Assembly: GCA_030248215.1 (NCBI GenBank)
Contig: JASANG010002563.1
Location: forward strand, 1 to 64,000
From: Enoplolaimus lenunculus
Taxonomy: Eukaryota; Nematoda; Enoplea; Enoplida; Thoracostomopsidae
Direction: 5' to 3'
Length of the DNA stretch: 64,000 nt
Shown: positions 1-12,079 of the stretch, in pieces
Position numbering within the stretch: the first letter of the stretch is position 1
Layout: each line of letters begins with the position of its first letter
Translations under genes and position numbers: made by a program
Notes under the pieces: generated by a model
What the model was told of the DNA's origin: nothing
Databases searched by the model: none
The model's input: the letters and a program-made list of their open reading frames with translations, nothing else

Positions 1-222
1 CAGGGACCTCATCATTTGATCACCAAAGAATATTTTGAAAGCGCAATTTGCAATGTAGGAGACGTTACCATTTTATCACAAAAAATTCTGCGGGAAACTT
101 ACAAAAAATTTTTTGAGGGGAAAACATTGTAAGGTAGGGACTTTCATACCATTTTAACATAAAAAAAATTTCTTACGGGGGGACGTACGCCCCACTTGCC
201 CCCCACCCTCTGGATCCGCTGT
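1..222. repeat. GGATCCGC-ended MITE fragment
   Basis: Right end of a repeat whose signature is TACCATTTTATCACAAAAAA followed by GTACGCCCC and TGGATCCGC. Related pieces lie at 2751-2872, 14271-14368 and 15152-15441. The full type probably reads CAGTGGCGGATCCA inward, a common hAT-like MITE terminus. Confidence 0.6.
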
Positions 223-966
223 GTAAACCGCTGGTTGTACCTACCCTGTGTTGCATTAAACACCCTTGTTTAAAGCTGTGAACAGCCCATGTATATTATC
301 CACGGGTGAGGCTAACCGTGTTTCTGCAGGACTGCGATAGATTTTATTAAGCTTTAGACTAAATTTTTGCTTAAGTGCAGACTTATCCGTACGCTTAGCC
401 TTTGAAATTAGGCTTCGGAATACGTTTATACACGACTGGTATACGGCTCTCTTCTCTATAATGGCCATGTTAGCAAACAGTTTGTTTTAAGCCCCTTAAC
501 TACATCATGTTTATGGCAATAACAGTCTAAGCCATACCACAGTATATATACTATTTCTATTTAGAACTTTGCGCGTTGTGTAATTTCCTCGGCAAACACA
601 AAAGCTTTCGTGTGTTGACAGTCACGTCCTGACAGTGGGTTTTGATTGGCGGGGGCCGGAACCGAAAAAAAGCGACTAAAATAATTGTGTTCTTAAGATA
701 AAATTGGCAAATCATTGACGATGATGCAACGAAGTGTCTGGCTACGGTGGCTACAACTTTTTCAAGAGAGACATAGAAGAGTTTTCGATGACTTACAAGC
801 ATGGTTGAAAATTTTCTACGGGGGAGGGGGATGAGCCCTTCCTGGGCCCCCCACCCACGGCTACGGTGGCGTCTGATAGATGTAAACTCTGTTCGCGGGA
901 CGGCCTTCGGTCTCGGCACGTCAATGTTGAGAAATCATGCGTAACCATGGAACGTTTATTGGGGGT

Positions 967-1140
967 CAGGCCCGTAGCCAGCTCACCTTGCTGGGGGGGG
1001 GGGGGCTAAAATTTTTAGGAGGGCAGTCAATGGTCTTCAATGAGTTACATGAAATTTGTAAAGTTTCTAGGGGGTCCAAAATTTTCCAGCGGGGGGTTGC
1101 TGAGCCCCCCCTGGCTCGTCCTTGGCTACAGGCCCGTTGG
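967..1140. repeat. CCCGTAGCCAGCTCACC-ended MITE
   Basis: Ends CCCGTAGCCAGCTCACC and its inverse. The interior matches copies at 749-868 (one end), 3722-3882, 11577-11738, 12370-12527, 32117-32273, 39883-39997, 53315-53428 and 53950-54078: gene-free, G/C-run-rich, about 120-175 bp, with AAAATTTTCAACCTTGCTTG as shared core. Confidence 0.75.
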
Positions 1141-2163
1141 GGGTGGGTACCAAAAGGTCGTATAAGCATCATGTATGCATCATAGTTTGAGCTGTTTTAG
1201 TATAAGCATAAACCCATATGCGGTATATTGCGTGAATGCGGCAGCTGTCTCGTATGTTCAATAAATACTGCCATATGCGTGTTCTTATAGTTTTGTTTCA
1301 GCCTACGGCGCAGCTTTGTATGCTATTTTTATGTTGGTGTTTTTGGTCCATGTAAAGATCAGGGACGGAACGTTTTTGTTTGAGACAGAGTTTTTTGGTT
1401 ATAATCGGTACGTGCAACCAGACGTGAAAAATACCGGAGCTGGAGGTACATGGCAATTTGTCGAAATCGCAAACCAAACTTAGGTACCTGGATCGGGCAC
1501 CTGTGGTTAAATGCATTTTTAATCTGACCTACTGTCGGCATGAGTTTTAAGTGGTAATGAAAAGTGAAAAAAGCTTTCGCGGTACAGTAGAGTTAAAGTG
1601 AATACCTCATTTTACTGGAGCATCTTATCGGTCACATTTTTTTGGAGAACAATGTGATTTTGGCAAAATAACACTTGCATTCGACTATTTTAGGTACCAT
1701 TGTGCCTCCCAATATTATATTGCTTCCGGCGCCGCTGTATATATAGCTATATATTATACATTATATATACAACTATATCGGAATTTTCGCTTGAGGTACC
1801 TTGAGGGGCGAATTTTTTCGTGAGACTATAATAAAGTAAGCTTAAGCTTTAGATTAAAATTTTTGCTTCGGCTTACACTTAAGCTTCGCTAGGCTTATCC
1901 TTGCACTGTGGTTTATGCTTAGGCTTCAATCTGCAATATTGATGATCATATTTGGTTTTTGCAACAAAAAGTAGATGTGGTGTGATGCAGAGTGAATAAA
2001 TAATTTTAATTTACATATGCTAATGTGCCATCCGCGACCCGCACAATGATTGATAATTGTGTTGTGATGAATAAATTTCGCCAAAGCGCGTTTCGTTTAA
2101 AATGCGCAAACTTTGCTTTCCTACTGTCTTTAGGTATGAGCAGTTTCATAGGCTGTCTTACAG

Positions 2164-2408
2164 TTTAAGCTGTAGATAAAGTTTTTTTTGCTTAGGCTTA
2201 GGCTCAGGATCAGGAATAGGCTCATCCTAACGCTTAGGCTTAGGCTCTGGAATAGGCTCATCCTAACGCTTAGGTTTAGGCTTAGGCTCAGGAATAGGCT
2301 CATCCTAACGCTTAGGCTTAGGAATGGACTCATCCTTACGTTTAGGCTTAGGCTTTGGCTTAGGAATATGCTTATACTACTGTTCCGGGCCTGTTCTATA
2401 CGTGGGCC
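2164..2408. repeat. CTTAGG-core MITE, left end decayed
   Basis: Right end CTGTTCTATACGTGGGCC is typical of the GGCCCATGT family. The core is about four 36-bp units (CTTAGGCTTAGGCTC, AGGAATAGGCTCATCC, TAACG). The left terminus is not recognisable. Confidence 0.75.
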
Positions 2409-2946
2409 GTGTTTATTACAGGGTCAGGATTTGTCAAGGGGTAGCAGAGTTATGCCATTGCCCCTCCTTGGTTTCGAACAGTGGATGGTGGGTGGGTCGC
2501 AATAAACGAATGATGAAATAAACGAAATATCCAAAAACGGTGACGTGGGTGGTATGTTAAACAGCCTAAATAAAAGCAATGTTTTGAATATTAAATTAAC
2601 GAAATTTCAGTTGAATTACGTCTGTGTGGGATTGATTCAGTGATTTTATTGACATCAGCGTTTTGGTACTAAACCCACCGTCAGCGGCGAATCGATATTT
2701 TCTGACGGAAGACGCGGGCAGGCCAAAGTTATGAAACACAATTTTTACTGTACGCTATATATGTGGCAATTTTTGGAGGGGTGAGGAATTAGGAACCTTA
2801 CGATTTTATCAGAAAAAATTGCTGGCAAGAAGCGATGTACGCCCCCCACGCCCTCAGCTGGATCCACTAGTGACGATACGATGTTCGCTAAGCAATGGTT
2901 TTATTTCTAAGCTAAGCAGTATAGAGCCGTTCACGAAAATGTTGTT

Positions 2947-3020
2947 GCGGATGCGGTGGGGCTCAAATCCACGACGTACGGATTACCGATCCGCTGCTCT
3001 AACCACTGAGCAACGCATCC
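2947..3020 (-). repeat. tRNA-derived SINE head (tRNA-Thr-like)
   Basis: The minus strand reads GGATGCGTTGCTCAGTGGTT (A box), an anticodon arm with loop TCGGTAA (anticodon GGT), then a B-box-like segment and CACCGCATCC closing the acceptor stem. Similar heads lie at 25738 and 25991, so I call it a SINE rather than a tRNA gene. The B box (GGATTTGAGCC) is degraded. Confidence 0.6.
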
Positions 3021-3248
3021 ATGCAAACTATTCGCTAAAGCTTTATTTATTACGCAGATGTAAATTTATGAAGCAAAAATATAATAAAATGCAAATTCCG
3101 AATAATTATTTCAACATAATTATTTGAGCAAACTTAAATTTGTATTCGCTGAACTTTAGGCTGAATAATGATTCAGTGGCGGATCCAGGATCTTAAAATG
3201 GGGGGGGCAAAATTTCACAGGTAATAAACTTATTTTTGACGCATACTG

Positions 3249-3450
3249 TAGTGACCCAAATAAGAAGGGGTCCCCATTTTGAGTCGCAATTAATAAGAGT
3301 CCGTATCCCTAATAAGAATCCGTAAGCGGGTAGAGTCCTTAAAACCTTGTTTAGAGTCCATAAATGTCTATTATCCCTAATTGTAGCGCATAAATGACTC
3401 CAGGGCCAAATAAAAGTGAGTTCGAAACTTTAAAGCGTGCTTATACTATT
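3249..3450. repeat. GTAGTGACCC MITE, one end
   Basis: Begins GTAGTGACCCAAATAAGAAG and contains GTCCGTATCCCTAATAAGA and CATAAATGACTCCAGGGCC, as in the complete copy at 24376-24808. Confidence 0.7.
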
Positions 3451-3721
3451 GTGTATAAAACAGAGAAATAAAGAGCATAGAACAGCAATTGACACTATAT
3501 AATTTTTGTCGAGATGCTGTTGGGAAGGGCCACGACCGGGGTGGCCGCCCGTGGATCCGCCATTGTGATGAATCCAAAGTTGAACCCAGGATTTTGAGAG
3601 AATATATCGACCCACCAGAACAAGTTATACTGAATGATGTCTCGTTGTAAATTGTTCATCAGAAGCTCATAATTCGATTTCCAAATCGTTTAAAAATATG
3701 TGGCGTATCTGCCGCAAGTCG

Positions 3722-3882
3722 GTCCCATAGCCAAGGGGGGCCAGGGGCTTAGCCCCGCCCTGCCAAATTTTTGTCCCCCCTAGAAAATTTTCAACCTTGC
3801 TTGTAACTCATTAAAACCCCTTGAATGCCCCTCCTGAAATTTTTTAGGTCCCCTCTAACAAGGTAAGCTGGCTACGGACAGG
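3722..3882. repeat. CCCGTAGCCAGCTCACC-ended MITE, inverted copy
   Basis: Reads GCCAGGGGCTTAGCCCC, AATTTTCAACCTTGCTTG, then AAGGTAAGCTGGCTACGG; same family as 967-1140 in the opposite orientation. Confidence 0.7.
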
Positions 3883-4316
3883 CCGCAAGTTAAAAAGAAT
3901 TTGCGTTTTCGTGTTAACTTGTATTACAATATCGGGCGAATCGCTAATGTATTGACCACCTGGACCGTAACAGTACTGTAAGCATATTCATAAGCCTAAA
4001 AACCTAAACCAAAAAATTAGTCCAAAGCTGTAAGCGTACTCAATTGCAGTCCCGCAGAAAAACGTACCGCCTCTGATCTTTACATTGGCCTAATAGTCGA
4101 AATAGTGGTTTTATAAAGATCCTCATAGTTTGAAACCTATATTAGCCAATTTTTAGTAACCACGTATACAAACGATTTAATATACAAGCTAATATCGAGC
4201 TCACATACAGTAGACTGTGAGCGACTTAGAGCAATCTGTATACGTGAATTAATACCCAAAGCACAGCGTTTGACCATACAGACACAGTGAAAAAATTTTC
4301 ACAAGAACTCAGAACC

Positions 4317-4425
4317 TCACTGGGCTCGAGTGTCAAACTCCTATAGCTGAGTCGTGAAGGCAAACGCGTCACAGCGGCGACTCGAATCCGAGCTTGAGTA
4401 AACATTCATGTAAGAAAGGGTTAAA
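4317..4425 (+). repeat. tRNA-like SINE, CTCCTATAGCTGAGT type
   Basis: A-box-like TATAGCTGAGTCG and B-box-like CGACTCGAATCCGAG about 45 bp apart, then ATTCATGTAAGAAAGGGTTAA. An inverted relative lies at 38090-38228. Confidence 0.5.
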
Positions 4426-5026
4426 CGTAACGATAGAGCGTTTATTATAGGATCAGTAATACTTCACTACCGTCAACATTAAGCAACAATATACTTTCAA
4501 AGCATACATCTGTCTTTTGTGTCAAATTTCATTTTGGAAAAATAGCAACCACCAACTGAAAAAGTTCTGGATCCGCCCCCAGGGTAGGGCAGCAAGATAG
4601 TTTATTCCGACCAAATACCGGACACAAATCACGTGAAAATCAGGCCAAAATTGGATGAAATGAACATTTTTAAAAAACGAACCCTGACTTTTGAGGATAG
4701 TCGCCCAGGGCAGCTTATAAGCCTTGTATTCGGTACTCTTATAGTTAGAGTTCTGTTCAGTGAGTCAAATTTGACTCTGGCGGAGTCGAATTTTAATTCA
4801 ATTTGTGTAGTCCGGAAAAGCCTATTTCGAAAAGAGTCAATGTGATTCACCATTTTTAGCAGTCACCGACTAATAATATTTTTGCTTCTGCATTCAAAAT
4901 GGCGGACGTGTTTTTATTTCAGTACGGTATAAAGCTATAAAGTAGCGATGTTTAATGGCGAGCAGACTGGACTGTAATTATAGATTTTTTACTTCAAGGG
5001 AAACAGCAGTAGCGTAAAAGCCTGTA

Positions 5027-5236
5027 TACTGCAAAAAATGGTGATTCAAATTGACTCTCTCCGAAATAGGCTTTACGGGACTGCACAAACTGAGTCAAAT
5101 TCGACTCCACCAGAGTCAAACGTGCAACTCAGTAAGAGCCGAACTGGATTCTGGCGGAGTCGAATTTGACTCAGTTTGTGTAGTTCCGTAGAGCATATTT
5201 CGGAGAGAGTCAATTTGATTCACCATTTTTGCAGTG
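5027..5236. repeat. Palindromic CACTGCAAAAAATG MITE
   Basis: Near-perfect foldback with ends TACTGCAAAAAATG and TTTGCAGTG, TA on both sides, and internal AGTCAAATTGACT/GACTCC motifs. A half-copy lies just upstream at about 4740-4858. Other copies: 10951-11182, 23516-23731, 26912-27122, 33910-34124, 40045-40254. TA duplication suggests Tc1/mariner-type mobilisation. Confidence 0.85.
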
Positions 5237-5281
5237 TACAAGTATTAATTTGTGTTTTATATATTTCTAAAGGAGTTTTTG

Positions 5282-5283
<2 letters not shown>

Positions 5284-5356
<73 letters not shown>
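5284..5356. repeat. (TA)n microsatellite, about 36 units
   Basis: Uninterrupted TA dinucleotides. It creates spurious Tyr-Ile reading frames on both strands. Confidence 0.99.
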
Positions 5357-5358
<2 letters not shown>

Positions 5359-5597
5359 GTTATATGCGTCTTCTTGTAAATCACCCCTGCTACAATGCGC
5401 AAAAAACCGTCAAAATTCTGCAATTTTTATACGCAATGAAACACGAAGACATGCGATACAAGCAAACAATTTTTTTAACTTTTCAAACGACTTTCAGTGT
5501 TGCATCGGTGTGAAATGCAATATTTATAAAGCTTAAACAGTAAAATTGGGTGTCCAGGAATCTGAAATTTCATTTTTTTTAAAATCGCGAGGAAGTT

Positions 5598-5799
5598 GGA
5601 CCAATGTAAAGAACAGGGGCGGAACAGTGTTATAAGCATATTCCTAAGCCTAAGCCTAAACCTAAGCCTAAGCGTAACAATGAGCATATTCCGAAGCCTA
5701 AACCTAAGCCTAAGCCAAACAAAAAAATAGTCTAAAGCTTACGCTTACTCTTTTGCAGTCCCACAGAAAAAACGTTCCGCGGCTGATCTTTACATAGGC
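5598..5799. mobile_element. GGCCCATGT/CTTAGG MITE with 8-bp duplication AGGAAGTT
   Basis: Terminal GGACCAATGTAAAGAACAGG mirrors GATCTTTACATAGGC. The interior is CCTAAGCC repeats with TTCCTAAGC/ATATTCC spacers. AGGAAGTT flanks it perfectly on both sides (5590-5597, 5800-5807). Non-coding. Confidence 0.92.
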
Positions 5800-6932
5800 A
5801 GGAAGTTGTTAGGGTCACTACAACGGGAAGCAGGCAGAGTCGTCACCCTTACGAATATCTTCGACCCGCAGGTCGATAATGTTTTGCTACAAAATTTAAA
5901 CAATTCTAAGTGTCGGTGGACATTTTCTTTGCTCCCTGTAGAAATGTTGTTGTCCTTCTGCCTATAGCGTATTCTTGATTGTCCGGACGGGAAATGTTGT
6001 TTTTTTGTGTTCAGTTCTAACGCGTGCTTTTTAGCTTAAGCTCTACCGTGATTTCCCGAGCCGTACCCGCAAGATACCAACGATGAATTTTGAGTGGAAA
6101 CAGTAGAGATGATTTATATAAATGGAAGTGAAAATTGTACAATTTATTGCAGTTAAATAATTTCTTAAGAGTTCGCGATCGAAACGCCTTTTTGAACCGG
6201 CAGTAAATTTGAATGATTCGAAATATCCAAGAGTTGATGTATACTGTAATACCTGGTTACCTCGATTTATCCGTATTGAAAATTCTGGCTACCCGCCTAT
6301 GTCGACCAGAAGTGTCACGGATCTACCGGTACTCTGTAAAACACTGTACTTTAAATACTTTAGTTATATTTTACTCTGACCTTTTAAAGTATAAGTGTAC
6401 TAAATATTTGAGTAAATTTTTGCTTAAATAATGTATATAAGTAAAACTACTGCTGTCATTTTCTGATTTATTAAGTATTAATGTAAAGCTAATAATTTGT
6501 GTTTGGTTATTAAAATTAAGTAAAGCTTTGCCAAGCATCATAGTAAGTAAAACTGGCACTTAATTCGGCAACGTTTTTACTTAATTTTAAGTATATTTTT
6601 TAGTCACAAAGAAAACATTTCGAGTTGTGTACCAGGATTCGAGTTATCTGATACACAAACGTGAGAACGGGTTTCATTTGTGTTAAAGATTTCCGGCCGC
6701 TGCGCTTGTAAATTTTTCAAAGCTCAACCTTTGCTGTAACTCCTTGTTTCACTAGACCCTTTTCAATTGAAAATCCTGGGTGCGCTTCTCACAGACGGTG
6801 AAGACGTGTACATCTTTCAGGCTTGTGCCCACTGTAGTTGTATAATTCCAAATTATTTCGGTTTCAGAGCACTTTTATGGTGCGAATTTTCCACATATTT
6901 TCATTTTATCGTTTTACGTTCATTTGCAGGTT

Positions 6933-7091
6933 GGCCCATGTAAAGTTCAGGGGCAGGACGTTTTTCTGTGGGACGCCAACAGAATAAGCTTAAGGTTTAG
7001 ACTATGTTTTTGCTTGGCTTAGGCTTAGGCTTAGGCTTAGGCTTAAGAATATGCTTATAATACTGTTCCGACCCTGGTCTTTACGTTGGCC
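6933..7091. mobile_element. GGCCCATGT/CTTAGG MITE with 8-bp duplication TGCAGGTT
   Basis: A 159-bp copy, ends GGCCCATGTAAAG and CTTTACGTTGGCC, core GGCTTAGGCTTAGGCTTAGG. TGCAGGTT is present exactly on both sides. Confidence 0.95.
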
Positions 7092-7527
7092 TGCAGGTTT
7101 GCGGTTTTTTTTGGCCAAAACAAATTCACTATTAAGAGTTTGAATGTTTATATCATGTTTTAAAAAGTTCTATTTTTGGTCCATAATAAAATACGCGCAG
7201 GCCAGAGCCGGCGGCCTCGAACCCCTATTTTGAGGAGCCTTAAGTGTTTTGGGGTCCAGTCCGCTAGTTACGTACACGCCAGATGCGGTCCGTGCGTACC
7301 GCAAACCCCCGAATTTGGGGAGCCTAAAGCTTTATTGGGCCTTTGTTTGGTTGGTTGACAAATTAAGAAAATAAATCTTAAAAATGAGTTATTTGTTTTC
7401 TATTCGTTGCTAAACATAAACAGTCCTAAAAAATTCGTCGTGGTTATCGTTCGTATCGCATGCAGGATTTACTAAATTATGTAATAGTTTTCTGATATTC
7501 CATTGAACCCACTCTAAACCAATTGGT

Positions 7528-7685
7528 CGCCCGACAACTTGTCGGCAAACAGTGCCCTAACGCCCATGACCTAAATCTATGCATAATCCTTTAGCGGAAT
7601 CCTATGCATAATGATGACTGACGAATTTCGTTGAAGTTTTGGATTACAAGTTGTTGGACGATGAATTGTCGTGATACCACAGTCT
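7528..7685. repeat. CGACAATTCGTCG foldback element
   Basis: Ends GGTCGCCCGACAACTTGTCG and TTGTTGGACGATGAATTGTCG. Relatives at 14626-15040 and 29833-30027 share GACAA(T/C)T(C/T)GTCG and CCCGATAACTTG motifs. Confidence 0.55.
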
Positions 7686-8495
7686 ACAGACGCCTTCTAC
7701 ACCGCTCTACCCGTGCTAATCATACGATTTTTAGATTAAGAGTTTATTTGTTCAAAGGTGTATTTGTAGCGAAATTGTTTTTAAGGTTGTTGACAAAAAT
7801 TAATGAAAAATCAATACGTTTAATACTAAAACAAAACTTTAGGAATGTTTATTGCTGAATTTAGAAGTAAACAATCAAAATTAAGTATTTTTCTAACCCG
7901 GACAGTGGCAAATTCGGGAAATTTCTAACAGTGGAAACACGGCATTCGACAAGAACTAAGTGAAGAAAAGTTGCCGATCGAAGCAAACGAGAATTGCAAC
8001 GTTATTTTAGCACCGAATCTTAATACAACAGTTTGGTTTGGGTCCTTGTTTGGACGTTTATGGCCTGTGCTTCTAATGGGCTGCAACAACAGACCGAAGT
8101 TGTTTATAAATTAATAGTTTATTATTATTCGAAAACTATGCTATTTGCTGTAACATCTTTCTTTGTTATTGAATTTTCTCGTGCTTAAAATGTTTTAGAT
8201 AACACTAAACCGAAATATTTATACCCAGGTTGACAAGATTTCTGGTTAATGACGAACCTACTGCTGGTTTGTTTAGGTTTCAGCGAAGATATATAAGCTT
8301 GGTAGTGTAGAACTTAATTAGGCAAATGTTTTACTTGTAGGTTACACTAGTGTTTACCAGATTTTGCTCGTAATATGCGGCATTGTTTGGTTTTTTGTGA
8401 ATAATTTTTAAATTTGTCACCTTTTTAAACTTTCAAAAAGTGTCGTAAAAATGAAAATCGCTGTTTTTAGCATCATTTGTTTTGATACTTTCTTG

Positions 8496-8845
8496 AACCG
8501 TAGAGTTAAATTATAGCTTAACTAAACTTGAATATTAGTTTTAGTAAAACTTAAATGACTGGACGGACTAACTAAACTAGAATTTTAACGTTTAATTAAA
8601 CTGTCCTGTTTTTAAATTTAACACGAATTTAATTAAACTTATTTTTAGTTTAAGTAACAAGGGCAGCCCAGAAATTATGTGTATCTAAAATTGTATTCAG
8701 TTTAACTTAAGCTGAAAATATATAAGGTTTTAAATGAGTTTAAGCGTAAACCTACCTGTTAGTTTAGTTAATCTAGTAAGTTAGTTTAATACTGCTGGAA
8801 TAGCTTAAGCTTAAATGATGTTAGTTTAAGCTTTTACAGGGTACT
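8496..8845. repeat. TTAAACT-rich foldback MITE, copy 1
   Basis: About 350 bp, matching 21145-21502 nearly throughout, for example CTGGACGGACTAACTAAACT and GAAATTATGTGTATCTA. Ends are inverted (GAGTTAAATTATAGCTT against AAGCTTAAATGATGTTAG). Confidence 0.8.
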
Positions 8846-9083
8846 TATATCCTGTAAAGGGCTATGTTTTTCATACAGGCAATTGAGAGCGCAAATAGGA
8901 ATTTCTGTCCAAAACAGCTGTAAACGCACGCTTTTAGAATTGCGTTGACTTTTAAATGCACCTGTCGAAATATTATCAAAGAAACCGTTGGATCCGTCCG
9001 TATCTTTCATAGATCAAAGCGCTGGTGAAAATAACAGCAATTTTAATAGCAACGGTCTGCGTAAGTTTTGCTTTTCAAGCTTC

Positions 9084-9298
9084 GGCCAGTGTAAAGAACA
9101 TGGGCGGAACAGTATTATAAGCATATTCCTAAGCCTAAGCCTAAGCAAGCCTATGATTAAGAATGAGTTTATTCCTAAGCCTAAGCCTAAGCCTAAGCAT
9201 AAGCCAAGCAAAAAATTAGTCTAACGCTTAAGCTTACTCTTTTGCAGTCCTACAGAAAAACGTTCCGCCCCTGATGTTTACATGGGCCCAAGTTTCAC
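9084..9298. mobile_element. GGCCCATGT/CTTAGG MITE
   Basis: Ends GGCCAGTGTAAAGAACATGG and GATGTTTACATGGGCC. Flanks CAAGCTTC and CAAGTTTC match at seven of eight bases. Confidence 0.9.
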
Positions 9299-10667
9299 CG
9301 TCGTCTCTGGAGTTTTGGGGTAAACCACAAATCATTGTTACCAAGTTTTGAAAAGTTTACAGCGTTAGCTTTTTTAATAATTATATCAATGTCGTGCTGG
9401 GTTTTAGTATGCCAAAAAAGCTTCAGCAGCCAGCTGTTCATATCATGGTGTGACCGGATAGTAATTTACCGGATACTTGAACTGGATTCAGATATAAAGG
9501 TTTTTACCGGAACGGGAACTGGATATTACCGGATATAGCACGCAAATATGAACACGGTTGAAAGAACATTAATTGTTAGTTTGGATTTATCATTATATAT
9601 TAAAGTTAGTTAAAATCTTATCAGCTCTACTTGCCCGAAAAGGTTATCGCAACAAGATGTTAAATATCTTCACGTGTAAAAAGCAGGCGTAATTTTTTAA
9701 AATTGGATGGCGAATCAAATTTTTTGTGGAACTCCAGGTGCCGGCATCCATTTTTAATGGGTTGGGGGGGGGGGGGTAGGAGCAGCGCTGATTGACGTAA
9801 TTGTAAATTGGAGAACTGTAACAGGACCGTTGTCATCGTTGAAATATTATGACGCAATGAAAGCTGGCCAGACATATCCTACCAAAATAACCCTACCACT
9901 AGCGGATCGTGGGGAAGCGTTGGGGACATACGCCGCTGTCAGAAAGTTTTTTTCTGATAAAACGGTAAGGTTACCATTTTTCCCGTTGCAAAAATTGGTT
10001 CATAGCACGGCAGCAATAATTGCGTTTCATAACTGTTGCACACACCGCCCACCGTCAATTTCTACATTCACCGCTGAATGCTTCTGATATGAAAAATCGT
10101 TAGACGAAAAAATTATTCAGAATTCATTTACTCAAATACGGTTGCCTCGGAACAGTTAAAATTCTAACAAAAATGTCTTTGGCCAAAAAGTTGACGAAAA
10201 AATATTCGGAATTTATTTACTCTCAAACACCGTTGAATCGGAAAAATAAAAAATTCTAAATAAGATGGTTTTGGTGAAAAAGTTAGCAATCTGTAGAAAT
10301 TCACAACGCTCCAGGGTTGCTGTGATGGCAAGTGGACTACAGGCGATGTATTGCAAATTATAATATGAATATTCGTATTTACAAGTTTGTTGTTTTTTGC
10401 AATTTTCTGCAACGTTTTTTTTTGCTGATAAAAACTTTGATTAATCTGTTCAGTTATTCATTTCGCACGCGTGGCTTTTTTTATTGGCTACAGATAACAG
10501 ATATGAAGCAGCTTGGACGTCATTGGCTGGGCTGAGCAAAGCCGTCCAGGTCATGGGCTGCACAAAACAGAAATCAAACCAAAATTTGTGCATTAATCTG
10601 TGATTGCGCCTGGTTTCCTGTTCACGGCGTTCTTGCAATTTTTTCATTATTATTTTATGATCATAGG

Positions 10668-10835
10668 GTCGGAGCAGCCACCTCCCGTACCCCCCATTTG
10701 GAGTGGGTACTCACTCCATAAAGGACTCCACCCTAACAAGATTTTAAACAAAAAATTTGATTTTGATCATCTGAACGGGTCGTCACACAGGAACTTTGGA
10801 GGTCCCCACCGGTAGCTTGCTCCGGCACTGCGGGC
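10668..10835. repeat. GGTCGGAGCAGCCACC MITE
   Basis: Ends GGTCGGAGCAGCCACC and TTGCTCCGGCACTGCG; same family as 13386-13582 (CAGGGCCGGAGCAGCC to TGCTCCGGCACTG). CAGGG/CACTG ends resemble hAT termini. Confidence 0.65.
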
Positions 10836-10950
10836 TCATTTCCATCAGAGGTGTCTGGATGCGCCACTGTTCGGGCATCGAGAAATGTTAGAAACAATTG
10901 TTTTTTAGTTGATTGTGTTGCCACGTTTTGACGAGTTACTAGCAATTGTA

Positions 10951-11182
10951 CACTGCAAAAAATGGTTAAGTCAAATTGACTCTCTCCGAAATACGCTTTT
11001 CGGCATTACACACATTGAGTAAATTATATCTCCAGTAGAGTCAAATTCGACTCTACTTATTCGCATGTTAGACTCTGGCGGAGTCGAATTTGACTATGAC
11101 AGAGTCGAATTGGACTCAGCCTGTGTAGTCCGGAATAGTCTATTTCGAAGAGAGTTAATTTGACTCACCCTTTTTTGCAGTG
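10951..11182. repeat. Palindromic CACTGCAAAAAATG MITE
   Basis: CACTGCAAAAAATGG to TTTTTTGCAGTG, flanked by TA/TA. The centre repeats GAGTCGAATTTGACT. Confidence 0.88.
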
Positions 11183-11845
11183 TACATTTAAAAAATATAT
11201 TGCGGAATTTGGTGCGAAATTTTAGAACTTTATTTTGTTGAAAATTTCAGTTCAAAACTAATTTGTGCGTAAAAAACGGTCGAGATTGCCGGTCCATTTA
11301 AAGATCAGGAGCAGAGCGTTTTTCTGCGGAATTGCAATAGAGTTAAAACTTTAAGATTTAGAGAAACGTTTGCTTAGGCTTACTTTACAGCGTACTTAAA
11401 TTTTGAAAGAACATTCCTAACTACAACCAGTTGTATAAATCCCTTGTTCCAAATCCAAGTCACAAGCCTAAATTTACATTTGTGTGCTTTGTGTTCAGGA
11501 CCTCTTGGCCATCCATTGTATTAATTACATGATATCAATTAAACCAAACACAATTTTAGTCGAATGTTTACCCTCACGCTCGTAGCCAGCTCAGCTTACT
11601 AGGGGTGGTAAAAAATTTTCACGAGGAGCATACAAAGGTTTTCGTTGACTTACAAGCAAGGTTAAAATGTTCTAGAGGGGGTGAAATTTTTTTCAGGAGG
11701 CGGGCTGAGCCCCTTCCCCCCGCTACGGGCCCGGTCATGTTAAACGCAGTTAATAGTCAAATTTAAAATTTATTCAGCGTCCTTGTATCGGGAAAAAATT
11801 ATTGATTAAATTTTTTTAAAAAACCATATATTCACTTGGTTTAAG

Positions 11846-12079
11846 TTACAAAATATTGTACCAGTTCAAATATATATACGTTCCGTCAACATCAGTTATA
11901 GGCCCGTACTGTACGTCTTCGATGTATACAACCGCTGTTACCCCTGAGTGTTTTATATCGGTTGCCGGTAAACAGTACGTCTCTCGCAATCGATGTGAGG
12001 CGTACGAACCATTTTTCGACTCATAAAAGGGGTTGCCTTGTGTGCCGGACAACAACATGAGAAAAAACAGCCACCGCAA
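11846..12079 (-). CDS. Possible exon of a secreted peptide (unrecognised)
   Basis: Minus-strand frame without a clear upstream ATG (open from about 12149). It reads LRWLFFLMLLSGTQGNPFY, a plausible signal peptide with cleavage near TQG, then about 60 residues of balanced composition ending NWYNIL and TAA. The first in-frame ATG is inside the hydrophobic core. It could be a lone exon, a decayed gene, or chance. No partner exon was found. Confidence 0.2.
   Translation of the reverse strand: MRWLFFLMLLSGTQGNPFYESKNGSYASHRLRETYCLPATDIKHSGVTAVVYIEDVQYGPITDVDGTYIYLNWYNIL

Noticed and set aside
2188-2505. Arg/Leu-rich frames in CTTAGG arrays (also 14604-14867, 15800-16153, 26102-26444)
   Set aside because: Six-base and 36-base repeats are open in several frames on both strands; these are MITE cores.
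5176-5536. Tyr-Ile repeat proteins
   Set aside because: Translation of the (TA)n microsatellite.
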